Notes under the pieces: model-generated
What the model was told of the DNA's origin: nothing
What the model saw: the letters and a program-made list of their open reading frames with translations, nothing else
The model's database searches: none
Origin: Cnuella takakiae
GTDB lineage: Bacteria; Bacteroidota; Bacteroidia; Chitinophagales; Chitinophagaceae
NCBI RefSeq assembly: GCF_001953305.1
Contig: NZ_MTFE01000010.1
Span: 1,816,317-1,862,704 of the forward strand
Length of the DNA stretch: 46,388 bases
Direction: 5' to 3'
Part shown: positions 29,242 to 36,742 of the stretch, one piece after another
Position numbering within the stretch: the stretch's first letter is position 1
Layout of the letters: each line of letters begins with the position of its first letter
Translations under genes and position numbers: made by a program

Positions 29242-30221
29242 TCAACTTTGACTACATCCGGGTGTCCACGCCCACAGCAGCCGTGGATGCGCTGGCAAAA
29301 GATAAAGCTGCCCAGTGGATTGCGGGGGGCACCAACCTCATCGACCTGATGAAGAAGGGCGTGCTGAACCCCCAAAAGCTGGTGGACATCAATAACCTGC
29401 CCCTAAAAGAGATCAGGAAGGAAGGCAAGGTGCTGCGCATCGGTGCACTGGCCCTGAACAGTGATGTTTCGGAACATGAACTGGTACTACAATCACAGCC
29501 GCTGTTGGCGCAGGCACTTAAGGCGGGCGCCTCCCAACAAATCCGCAACATGGCTACCGTGGGCGGCAATATGATGCAGCGCACCCGCTGTCCTTATTTC
29601 TACAACCCCGATATGCCCTGCAACAAGCGGGAGCCCGGAACCGGCTGTGGCGCGCTGAAGGGCTTCAACCGGATGCATGCCATTTTTGGTACTTCCGATA
29701 AATGCATCGCGGTACATCCCAGCGATATGTGTATTGCCCTCGTGGCCCTGGACGCTACCGTGCTGGTTGCCGGTCCCAAGGGCGAGCGGCGCATTCCTTT
29801 CCAAAATTTCCACCGCCTGCCCGGCGAGCTGCCCCAGCGGGACAATACGCTGGAAAGAGGCGAGCTGATCCTGGGTTTGGAAATCCCCGACAACCCATTT
29901 GCCGACCATGTGCATTACCTGAAAGTGCGCGATCGTAGCTCTTACGCCTTTGCGCTGGTATCGGTTGCCGCGGCCCTTGCCCTGAAGGGCAAAACCATCC
30001 AGGATGTGCGGCTGGGTATGGGCGGCGTTGCCCACAAGCCCTGGCGATTGGTGGAAGCCGAAAGTTTCCTGAAAGGAAAGCAGGCTACAGAAGCCGTATT
30101 CCGGGAAGCGGCAAACCTCGCCATGCGGGGTGCAAAAGGGTATGGACAAAACAATTTTAAACTGAAGCTGGGGCCCAACACCATCGTGGAAGCACTGAAA
30201 AAGGCCACCGAAAAAGCATAA
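29238..30221 (+). CDS. paoB: PaoB-type FAD-binding subunit with extra Fe-S insertion
   Basis: The 327-residue protein has the FAD-binding signature of the xanthine dehydrogenase medium subunit: IAGGTNLIDLMK near 28-39 and IRNMATVGGNMM near 102-113. Just after it is a cysteine-rich stretch with C118, C128, C137, C156 and C165, as in PaoB, which carries an additional 4Fe-4S cluster in this place. The C-terminal domain includes GVAHKPWRL. The subunit receives electrons from the iron-sulphur subunit and hands them to an acceptor. It has no signal of its own and overlaps paoA by four bases, so piggyback export is likely. The next gene starts 4 bp downstream. Confidence 0.9.
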   Translation: MINFDYIRVSTPTAAVDALAKDKAAQWIAGGTNLIDLMKKGVLNPQKLVDINNLPLKEIRKEGKVLRIGALALNSDVSEHELVLQSQPLLAQALKAGASQQIRNMATVGGNMMQRTRCPYFYNPDMPCNKREPGTGCGALKGFNRMHAIFGTSDKCIAVHPSDMCIALVALDATVLVAGPKGERRIPFQNFHRLPGELPQRDNTLERGELILGLEIPDNPFADHVHYLKVRDRSSYAFALVSVAAALALKGKTIQDVRLGMGGVAHKPWRLVEAESFLKGKQATEAVFREAANLAMRGAKGYGQNNFKLKLGPNTIVEALKKATEKA

Positions 30222-30225
30222 GCAT

Positions 30226-32469
30226 ATGGACAAGGAATTCTTTTTCGACAAACAGGCAAAAGACCCCATCGAGCGGGTAGGGGGCAGGGCCAAGGTTACC
30301 GGTGCTGCGCTGTACACCGCCGACCAGCAGTTCCAGAACCTGGCTTATGGCTTCCTGGTGGGCAGCACGGTGGCCAAGGGGCGCATCAAAAGCATCGACA
30401 CCAAGGCTGCCGAAAGAGCACCGGGTGTGCTGGCTGTAATCACCCACCAGAATGCGCCCAAGATACCGGGTTACCAAACCGGGAGGGATCCTGCAAAGCC
30501 GCCTACCGCCGGCCAGCCCCTGCGTATCTTTTACAACGAAGAGATATTTTACTACGACCAGCCCATTGCCCTGGTTATTGCCGATACCTACGAACGGGTG
30601 CTGCATGCCGCCAAACTGGTAAAAGCGCAATACGAAAAAGGCGTTTTCCAGACAGAGTTGGGAAGCAATTTGGCCAAGGCCAAAATTCCGACCGGTCCCC
30701 GTTTTGAAGACTATAAACGCGGTGAGGTAGATGGCTATAAAAATGCCCCGGTTAAAGTGGAACAGGAGTATTACCACCCCATTGAAGTACACAACCCCAT
30801 GGAGCTGGGTAATACCCTGGCACATTGGGAAAGTGATCAAAAGTTGATGGTATATACCAAAACCCAGGGCGTGGAAGCCACCCGCAAGTCGATCAGCGAT
30901 GCCTTCAAGCTACCGCCGGAAAACATCACCGTACATGCCGAGCAGATTGGCGGCGCCTTTGGTATGGGCCTGCGTACCTGGCCTTATGAAATTGCAGCCG
31001 TGATGGGTGCTCAAAAAGTGGGCAGGCCTTTAAAACTGGTACTGCACCGCGAGCAGATGTTTACCAATGTGGGCTACCGCCCGGCAACACAACAGAAGAT
31101 CGGCATTGGCGCCACGCCGGATGGCAAGCTGGTGGGCATCACCCATGAGGCTTATGCCAACACCTCTTCCTACGAAGAGTTTACGGAGGCTACGGTCAAT
31201 CTCACCCAGTTTCTTTATGCCTGTCCCAATGTAACCACGCGTTACCGGCTGGTGCCGCTCAACATGTGTACCCCTATCTGGATGCGCGGCCCCGGCGAGG
31301 CCACGGGCAGCTTTGCCCTGGAATCCGCCATGGACGAACTGGCCTTTGCCCTCAACCTGGACCCCATTGAGTTGCGCAACCGCAACCATGCCGATGTGGA
31401 CCCCGAAAAGAACCAGCCCTGGTCGAGTAAGTACCTGACGGAATGTTTCCAGATGGGGGCCGAAAAGATTGGCTGGAAAAACCGCAAGCTGCAGCCCCGA
31501 ACTGCACAGGAGGGCGACTGGCTGGTAGGTTATGGTATGGGCACGGGTGCTTTTGGTGCCATGCGTTGGGCAGCTACGGTTAAGGCAAGGTTGCAACCCG
31601 ATGGCAGCCTGCTGCTGCAATGTTCGGTAAACGATATGGGCCCGGGTACAGCTACCATGATGACCGCCGTGGCAACAGAAGCCATGGGCCTGACACCTGC
31701 AAAAGTGCGGATCCAGATGGGCAGCACCGGTCTGCCTCCCGGCCCAACCCAGGGTGGGTCCAATGTGACGGCAACCGTTGGTGCGGCGGTTAATGATGTG
31801 TGTACTGCCTTAAAAGAACAGATCGCAACCCTGCTCAGCAAGGAAGGTTCGCGTTTTCATACCGCTAATGTGCATGGTGTGAAAGTGGACGACCTGCTAT
31901 TTGCCGAAGGCGCCGTATCACTGAAGCAGAACCCCGCCATCAAAATGACCTATACTGAGCTACTGCAACAAAACGGTCTGTCTGTACTGGAGCAAACCAG
32001 GGAGTCGAAAGGACAGCAACAGCAATACTCGATGTATTCTTTCTCGGTACACTTTGTAAAACTGCGGGTACACAAACCCACCGGCAGGATCAAAATTGAC
32101 CATGTGGTATCCTGTGCCGATGCGGGTACCATTGTGAGTCCCACAACCGCCGCCAGCCAGATGATCGGCGGTGCGGTGGGCGGCATCGGTATGGCCATGA
32201 TGGAGGATCTGGTGATTGACCACCGCTTTGGCCGGCCGATCAACAACAACCTCGCGGATTACCATGTGCCGGTGAATGCCGATATCCCGAATGTGGATGT
32301 AGTTTTTGTGGGCAAGAAGGATCCGTACATCAACCAGATGGGTTCAAAAGGCCTGGGTGAAATCGCCCTCATCGGGATGGCGCCCGCTATTGCCAATGCA
32401 GTATTCAATGCAACGGGCAAGCGCATACGAACGCTGCCCATTACACCAGATAAACTAATGGAAGGGTAA
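30226..32469 (+). CDS. paoC: PaoC-type molybdopterin catalytic subunit
   Basis: The 747-residue large subunit has the N-terminal alpha/beta hammerhead (DPIERVGGRAKVTGAALYTADQQ), the cofactor-binding domain with IGGAFGMGLRTWPYE and IWMRGPGEATGSFALESAMDELA (an active-site arginine as in PaoC), and near the end GSKGLGEIALIG, where E712 is the catalytic base of the xanthine oxidase family. Known PaoABC oxidises a broad range of aldehydes, notably aromatic ones, in the periplasm, with molybdopterin cytosine dinucleotide as cofactor. No XdhC/PaoD-type chaperone gene is in the window. A terminator-like hairpin follows at 32588. Confidence 0.92.
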   Translation: MDKEFFFDKQAKDPIERVGGRAKVTGAALYTADQQFQNLAYGFLVGSTVAKGRIKSIDTKAAERAPGVLAVITHQNAPKIPGYQTGRDPAKPPTAGQPLRIFYNEEIFYYDQPIALVIADTYERVLHAAKLVKAQYEKGVFQTELGSNLAKAKIPTGPRFEDYKRGEVDGYKNAPVKVEQEYYHPIEVHNPMELGNTLAHWESDQKLMVYTKTQGVEATRKSISDAFKLPPENITVHAEQIGGAFGMGLRTWPYEIAAVMGAQKVGRPLKLVLHREQMFTNVGYRPATQQKIGIGATPDGKLVGITHEAYANTSSYEEFTEATVNLTQFLYACPNVTTRYRLVPLNMCTPIWMRGPGEATGSFALESAMDELAFALNLDPIELRNRNHADVDPEKNQPWSSKYLTECFQMGAEKIGWKNRKLQPRTAQEGDWLVGYGMGTGAFGAMRWAATVKARLQPDGSLLLQCSVNDMGPGTATMMTAVATEAMGLTPAKVRIQMGSTGLPPGPTQGGSNVTATVGAAVNDVCTALKEQIATLLSKEGSRFHTANVHGVKVDDLLFAEGAVSLKQNPAIKMTYTELLQQNGLSVLEQTRESKGQQQQYSMYSFSVHFVKLRVHKPTGRIKIDHVVSCADAGTIVSPTTAASQMIGGAVGGIGMAMMEDLVIDHRFGRPINNNLADYHVPVNADIPNVDVVFVGKKDPYINQMGSKGLGEIALIGMAPAIANAVFNATGKRIRTLPITPDKLMEG

Positions 32470-32587
32470 ACCTTGCTTTTTAAAAGTTGAGCATGGTTTT
32501 GCAAAACAGGTACCTGGCAGCAGTTACAACACGAGAACCGCTGTTTGCAACTTAGTCTCGGATGGCATTGCAAAAATCATCCTGCGA

Positions 32588-32616
32588 GGGCAATTTCTAT
32601 TGCCCTTTAAGTTTTT
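32588..32616 (+). terminator. Putative intrinsic terminator after paoABC
   Basis: GGGCAAT (32588-32594), a TTCT loop and ATTGCCC (32599-32605) make a perfect 7-bp stem, followed by TTTAAGTTTTT. It lies 119 bp after the paoC stop. Overlapping sequence (GCCCTT at 32602 with AAGGGC at 32617) could form an alternative hairpin. The convergent chrA gene ends at 32736, so it may serve either side. Confidence 0.55.
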
Positions 32617-32735
32617 AAGGGCAGTATGTAAGATGCCCAGGCTTTGAAGGCCGGAGTTATAACCACGCCATTCAAAATAAGGCATTTTGTTACTACCTGT
32701 TGCGTCCATCTGTCGTTCAGGAGGCGCCTGCTTTC

Positions 32736-33911
32736 TTACTGCAGTCCCAGCTTCAGCACAATGCCTACCAGTGCTGCCACCAGTACGATCTGCGGCTCCT
32801 GTACTTTTTTGACCTTCAGCAAAACCACCATGGTGACCAGGGCGATTAGAATGGTGGGCAGGTCAATAATGGAGCGGGAGGCAATCACAATTACGGCACC
32901 CAGCAGGGCGCCTACTACGGCTGCAGTTATACCGGTTACAAATGCTTTGATGCTCTTGTTTTGTGCAATACGCTTGTAGTAGGGAGCGCAGCCAACGGTG
33001 ATGAGGTAACAGGGCAGAAAAGTGGCCAGTGCCGCCACCGTTGCGCCCCAAAAGCCAGCAATGAGGTAGCCTATAAACCCTACCGTGATCACCACCGGCC
33101 CCGGGGTGATCATGGCAACGGCTACGGCGTCGAGGAATTCCTGCTCGTTGAGCCAGCCATTTTCCACTACCACGCCGCTGTGCAAAAAAGGCACGATGGC
33201 CAGCCCGCTGCCAAAAACAAAGGCGCCGGCCTTGGTGAAAAACAATGCGATCTCACCCAGGGTTCCCCAGGGGAGCGGGGCCAGCCCAACACCCAAAAAA
33301 ACGGAGTTGCGGACGGTTTGTGCCGACAGCCGCGGTGGTGCTTTTACCAGCATATACAGCAGGCCCGAAGCCAGCAGCAACACCACGCTTTCCGACTGCG
33401 TAACAACGGTGGTAACTGCCGCAGCTACATACAGGATCCATAAGAAGCTGTTATTGCGCAGCCCTTCCGGGTTGATTTTACTGATCGATTTGGTGGTTAG
33501 CTTGTAGGTGCTCAGCAAAATAATTCCCATTACGGCGGCTGCCACACCGTAATAGGCTGCCTGCATCCAGGGCAGGCCGCCATAGAGCTTATACACCATA
33601 CCCAGTGCCAGTACCATCAGGAAGGAGGGGAGCACAAATGCCAGCCCCGTAAGCGTAGCACCCAGGAAGCCATAGTGCACATAGCCCAGGTAGATGCCCA
33701 GTTGCGCTGCCAGTGGACCGGGTGCCAGTTGGGAGAGCGCCAACCCTTCTTTGTATTCATCCTCGCTGATCCAACCCTGCTTTTCCACCAGGTCGCGGTG
33801 CATATAGCCAACGAGGGCCACCGGCCCGCCGAAGCCCGAATAGCCGAGTTTGAGAAAATATAGGCTTAACTGGCGAAGGGTGTACCCGGGAGTTGGAGCA
33901 GTTGCAGTCAT
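32736..33911 (-). CDS. chrA: Chromate transporter, two-domain CHR family
   Basis: The 391-residue membrane protein holds two tandem CHR domains. The first has GYSGFGGPVALVGYMHRDLV (about 18-37) and LALSQLAPGPLAAQLGIYLGY. The second has AGAFVFGSGLAIVPFLHS and AVAMITPGPVVITVGFIGYL. This is the long ChrA form that exports chromate from the cytoplasm; homologues may carry sulphate or be misnamed, so the substrate is inferred from family. The start is ATG 33911, just downstream of a clear Bacteroidota promoter with a dyad in its spacer. It is transcribed leftward and ends convergent to paoABC. No PadR- or ChrB-like regulator gene is adjacent. Confidence 0.92.
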   Translation of the reverse strand: MTATAPTPGYTLRQLSLYFLKLGYSGFGGPVALVGYMHRDLVEKQGWISEDEYKEGLALSQLAPGPLAAQLGIYLGYVHYGFLGATLTGLAFVLPSFLMVLALGMVYKLYGGLPWMQAAYYGVAAAVMGIILLSTYKLTTKSISKINPEGLRNNSFLWILYVAAAVTTVVTQSESVVLLLASGLLYMLVKAPPRLSAQTVRNSVFLGVGLAPLPWGTLGEIALFFTKAGAFVFGSGLAIVPFLHSGVVVENGWLNEQEFLDAVAVAMITPGPVVITVGFIGYLIAGFWGATVAALATFLPCYLITVGCAPYYKRIAQNKSIKAFVTGITAAVVGALLGAVIVIASRSIIDLPTILIALVTMVVLLKVKKVQEPQIVLVAALVGIVLKLGLQ

Positions 33912-33925
33912 GGCAGGGTTTTAAG

Positions 33926-33957
33926 CAAATGTATAGTCTACAGTTTTTGTAGACAAA
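33926..33957 (-). promoter_or_regulatory. Bacteroidota-type promoter of chrA
   Basis: On the minus strand, TTTG (33957-33954) is followed by 20 nt and then TACATTTG (33933-33926), an exact fit to the Bacteroidota -33 TTTG / -7 TAnnTTTG pattern. Transcription would begin around 33920, leaving a leader of only about 10 nt before the chrA ATG at 33911. Confidence 0.75.
33936..33954. promoter_or_regulatory. Perfect inverted repeat, likely repressor operator of chrA
   Basis: GTCTACA-GTTTT-TGTAGAC is a perfect dyad with 7-bp arms and a 5-bp spacer. It fills the gap between the -33 and -7 elements of the chrA promoter, so a bound dimer would block RNA polymerase. The half-site core TACA/TGTA recalls BlaI/CopY operators, but those have a shorter spacer, so the regulator is not identified. 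Confidence 0.65.
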
Positions 33958-34230
33958 TCATTGTTAAAAGCGTTGCCGGGTACTTGAGTTTACCGGAATT
34001 TCCACTGCTGCCCCAATGCTGAAATGGGCCGGGTGTAATTAAGATTGCGTGGTTTTGTTGGCTGTATTGAGGTATATAAAGGCATTGGCAACCTCGTGGT
34101 AGAGGCTGTATTTTTCGCCAAATACTGACTTTAGTCATCAAAGACCAGCATCTTTGTTGGTATAGTTGTAAGTTTTTGTATGCAAATTGCACTCTTTTAT
34201 CAGGCAATCAGTAGTAAAAAATAAGACTAT
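33958..34230. other. Divergent intergenic region between chrA and the receiver gene
   Basis: Beyond the chrA promoter the gap to 34230 holds two more dyads: TGACT-TT-AGTCA at 34126-34137, and CAAAGA-CCAGCA-TCTTTG at 34139-34156. They lie about 75-105 bp upstream of the response regulator start and could be regulatory. No exact TAnnTTTG element for the rightward gene was found. Confidence 0.4.
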
Positions 34231-34638
34231 ATGCATAAGCAAGCCCAGCAAAAGCCGGTGATCTTGTGGGTGGACGATGACGCCGATGATTCGCAATTAT
34301 TTCGGGAAGCTTTTGAAAGCCACAATACCCGGCACCAACTGGTGCAGGTGTGGGATGCTATGGAGGCACTTGCTTATCTCAGGCAGCAGGACCAGGATCT
34401 TAAACCTGTATTAATTGTACTGGATATCAACATGCCCCTGATGAATGGCAAGGAGTTGCTGTCTGAACTGAAAGGCAATCCTGTTTACCGCGGCATACCG
34501 GTAGTAATGGTTTCCACATCCAATACCGCCGAAGACCAGGAATTTTGTGAACGCTATCATGTCATGATCATGGAAAAGCCCGACTCGGAAGAAGGCATTG
34601 ACCAGATGGTCCGCCAATTGGTAAATGTTGCTCTATAA
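34231..34638 (+). CDS. Single-domain response regulator (receiver only)
   Basis: The 135-residue protein is a lone CheY-like receiver. Acidic residues D15-D17 (LWVDDDADD) bind the metal, D65 in VLDINMPLMNGKEL is the phosphoacceptor, S95/T96 (MVSTSNT) form the switch and K116 (EKPDS) is the conserved lysine. The layout resembles the Rcp1-type receivers that work with phytochrome or multi-PAS histidine kinases. No output domain is present, so it must act through a partner protein or as a phosphate shuttle. It has no adjacent kinase; the PAS kinase at 36743 is 2 kb away in the same direction and is a possible but unproven partner. Confidence 0.92.
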   Translation: MHKQAQQKPVILWVDDDADDSQLFREAFESHNTRHQLVQVWDAMEALAYLRQQDQDLKPVLIVLDINMPLMNGKELLSELKGNPVYRGIPVVMVSTSNTAEDQEFCERYHVMIMEKPDSEEGIDQMVRQLVNVAL

Positions 34639-34827
34639 AACTATGTTAGGCGCCTGCAGTAGCTTTTACTGATAGCAGTTTATAAAACAGTAAGGCAAAG
34701 CAACCTTCAAAGGATAGAAACTACCCGTTCGCAAAGGCATTTACCCTTTCGACTCCAGTCAAACTTTCATGTCAATACATCGTCTGGCAAATCATTCTGC
34801 TTTACCTTCCTGCCTTAACCCCCATTG

Positions 34828-35289
34828 ATGCAGATACAGGCAGGCATTTTCCTACGCAGCACCAAAGCCCTTCGCGACACCTATTTTGAAGATGCGGTGT
34901 TGTATATCGCGGAACACAACAGCAATGGTGCGGTAGGTTTTGTGATCAACAAGACTTTTGGCCGCAGCCTCAACGAGCTGGTAGCATATAAAAACGCTGG
35001 TTACTTTCCGCTTTTTGCCGGCGGGCCCGTGGATACGGAACACCTGTTTATCCTGCATCAAAGTCCGGAACTTATAGCAGACGCTATGCCGGTAGCGGCA
35101 GGGATTTATATGGGTGGCAATTTCGACCAGGCCGTGGCAGCCATCCGGAACAATGCCCTTACTACTACAGGTATTAAGATCTTTGTGGGCTATTGTGGTT
35201 GGGATACCGGCGAGCTGGAAGCGGAAGTGGAAGAAGGCAGTTGGGAACTGGTGCAGGGTGCCGACCCCTTATTGTTTGCACAGGCCTGA
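34828..35289 (+). CDS. YqgE/AlgH family protein
   Basis: The 153-residue protein starts at ATG 34828 (a TTG directly upstream is unlikely). It shows the family pattern GIFLRSTKALRDTYFEDAVLYIAEHNSNGAVGFVINK, then FAGGPVDTEHLFILHQ and IFVGYCGWDTGELEAEVEEGSW. Typical members are about 180-190 residues, so this one is slightly short but contains all core motifs. The biochemical role is unsettled; Pseudomonas AlgH was linked to alginate regulation, and the protein is probably cytoplasmic. It stands as a single gene with gaps of about 190 and 230 bp on either side. Confidence 0.9.
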   Translation: MQIQAGIFLRSTKALRDTYFEDAVLYIAEHNSNGAVGFVINKTFGRSLNELVAYKNAGYFPLFAGGPVDTEHLFILHQSPELIADAMPVAAGIYMGGNFDQAVAAIRNNALTTTGIKIFVGYCGWDTGELEAEVEEGSWELVQGADPLLFAQA

Positions 35290-35521
35290 GTGCGGTACGC
35301 ATGCAATACATGCAATAGGTATTTTGCACAACGCAAATCCTACTTTTACAAACCTTGCTATTTGTAAACGCCTGTTTCTTCAGTAATCTATACTTCTATC
35401 CAGGAAAAAAAAGGGCGCTAATAGCGTGGTTACTGTCCTGCGTTCATACATCTGCTCTGCAGTACTAAAAGGATGCGACTTCCAGCATCTTTCCCTAAAC
35501 TTGCTTTCTCAACTCCACATC

Positions 35522-36373
35522 ATGATCAAAGCATTTCTAGGTACGGGCCTGCTGGGCTCGGGATTTATACGGGCCATGTTGCAGCGTGGCGACACCGTGC
35601 AGGTTTGGAACCGCACCACTGCCCGGGCACAGGCACTGGAAACATTTGGTGCAAAAGTTTGCAGCGAAGTAACGGATGCCGTTAGCGGTGCCGGTCGCAT
35701 TCATATAACCCTCAAAGACGACGCATCGGTAGACGAGGTGCTGGAAGCTGCACGCACCGGTTTCGCACCCGGCGCCATCATTATCGATCATACCACTACT
35801 TCAAAGGAAGGCGCCATCCGCCGCACCGCCTACTGGAAAGAGCAGGGGTTTACCTACCAGCACGCACCTGTATTTATGGGGCCGGCAAATGCACTGGAAG
35901 CATCGGGGTTTATGCTGGTATCGGGCGATGAGGCCGTAATGGACGGGCTCAAACCCGAACTATCGGTAATGACCGGGAAACTGCTGGAACTGGGCCCTGA
36001 GGTGGGCAAAGCTGCGGCACTCAAACTGGCCGGCAATGCCTTCCTGGTATGTTTTGCCTTCAGCCTTCGCGAGTCGGTGGCGGTGGCCAAATCGCTTGGC
36101 ATGTCGGCATCAGATATGGCGGGCCTTTTCCAGAACTGGAACCCTGCAGCACAAACCGACGCCCGGCTGAAAAGACTCAGTGGCGAAGACCAGGACCAGC
36201 CTTCCTGGGAGCTGGCCATGGCACGCAAAGACACCGGTCTCTTCCTGGAAGCCGCGCAACAGGCAGGTGTGCCTTTAACCCTGTTGCCACAAATTGCACC
36301 CGTAATGGACGCCTGGATCGAAAAGGGCTTTGGCCATTACGACTGGACCGTTGTGGGCAGGGATTTGGCTTAA
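35522..36373 (+). CDS. Beta-hydroxyacid dehydrogenase-like NAD(P)-dependent oxidoreductase
   Basis: I use ATG 35522 (283 residues), which directly opens the Rossmann motif FLGTGLLGSGFIRAML; 32 codons upstream are not family-like. The N-terminal NAD(P)-binding domain has VWNRTTARA after the second strand (R suggests NADP), and the substrate motif DHTTTSKEGAI is near 88-98. The helical C-terminal domain begins GKAAALKLAGNAFL, where the conserved lysine is the catalytic residue of 3-hydroxyisobutyrate dehydrogenases. Imine reductases share this fold but usually replace that lysine, so a 2-/3-hydroxyacid substrate is favoured. It is a single-gene unit that ends in a likely terminator at 36477. 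Confidence 0.9.
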   Translation: MIKAFLGTGLLGSGFIRAMLQRGDTVQVWNRTTARAQALETFGAKVCSEVTDAVSGAGRIHITLKDDASVDEVLEAARTGFAPGAIIIDHTTTSKEGAIRRTAYWKEQGFTYQHAPVFMGPANALEASGFMLVSGDEAVMDGLKPELSVMTGKLLELGPEVGKAAALKLAGNAFLVCFAFSLRESVAVAKSLGMSASDMAGLFQNWNPAAQTDARLKRLSGEDQDQPSWELAMARKDTGLFLEAAQQAGVPLTLLPQIAPVMDAWIEKGFGHYDWTVVGRDLA

Positions 36374-36476
36374 GGCATTGGATAAAACGGATGGGCCCTT
36401 CTGGTAAATCTGATCGCTGCGCCAGCGCCAAAAATCTGCTTTTAATTCTTGTTGGTTCCATCAGAATAAACGGTAT

Positions 36477-36511
36477 CACCGGCGAAAGCATTCACTTTCG
36501 GCCGGTGTTTT
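36477..36511 (+). terminator. Putative intrinsic terminator after the dehydrogenase gene
   Basis: CACCGGCGAAAG (36477-36488) pairs with CTTTCGGCCGGTG (36495-36507) with one bulged base and a 6-nt loop, followed by TTTT. The stem is long and GC-rich; the T tract is short. It lies about 100 bp after the gene's stop. Confidence 0.6.
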
Positions 36512-36700
36512 AATGTATACAGGTACCCAAAGTATTTTATGCAAAAAGGAAGTTGCACTTATCTCCAGGAGGTGCATTTGTAAATTAAATATTCATGAAC
36601 TGCCTTGTTTATCAAGGCGGAATAAACGTCATCCTAACGGTTTTGGGTAATAACTACACATTAGTATAGTCCCTTAACGCTTTTTCTGCTCATTTGTAAG

Positions 36701-36708
36701 TAGTTTTG
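36701..36708 (+). promoter_or_regulatory. Possible -7 element of the histidine kinase promoter
   Basis: TAGTTTTG fits TAnnTTTG and lies 34 bp before the kinase ATG. A T-rich stretch (TTTTT at 36681) sits near the expected -33 position but is not TTTG. The rest of the 369-bp gap holds the terminator at 36477 and a small dyad GCCTTG-TTTAT-CAAGGC at 36602-36618. Confidence 0.35.
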
Positions 36709-36742
36709 CTTATCAAGTACCAAATGAAAAGCTGCAAGTAGC

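Noticed and set aside
33936-33954. Assigning the chrA dyad to a BlaI/CopY repressor
   Set aside because: The TACA/TGTA cores fit but the spacing does not, and no such regulator is encoded nearby.
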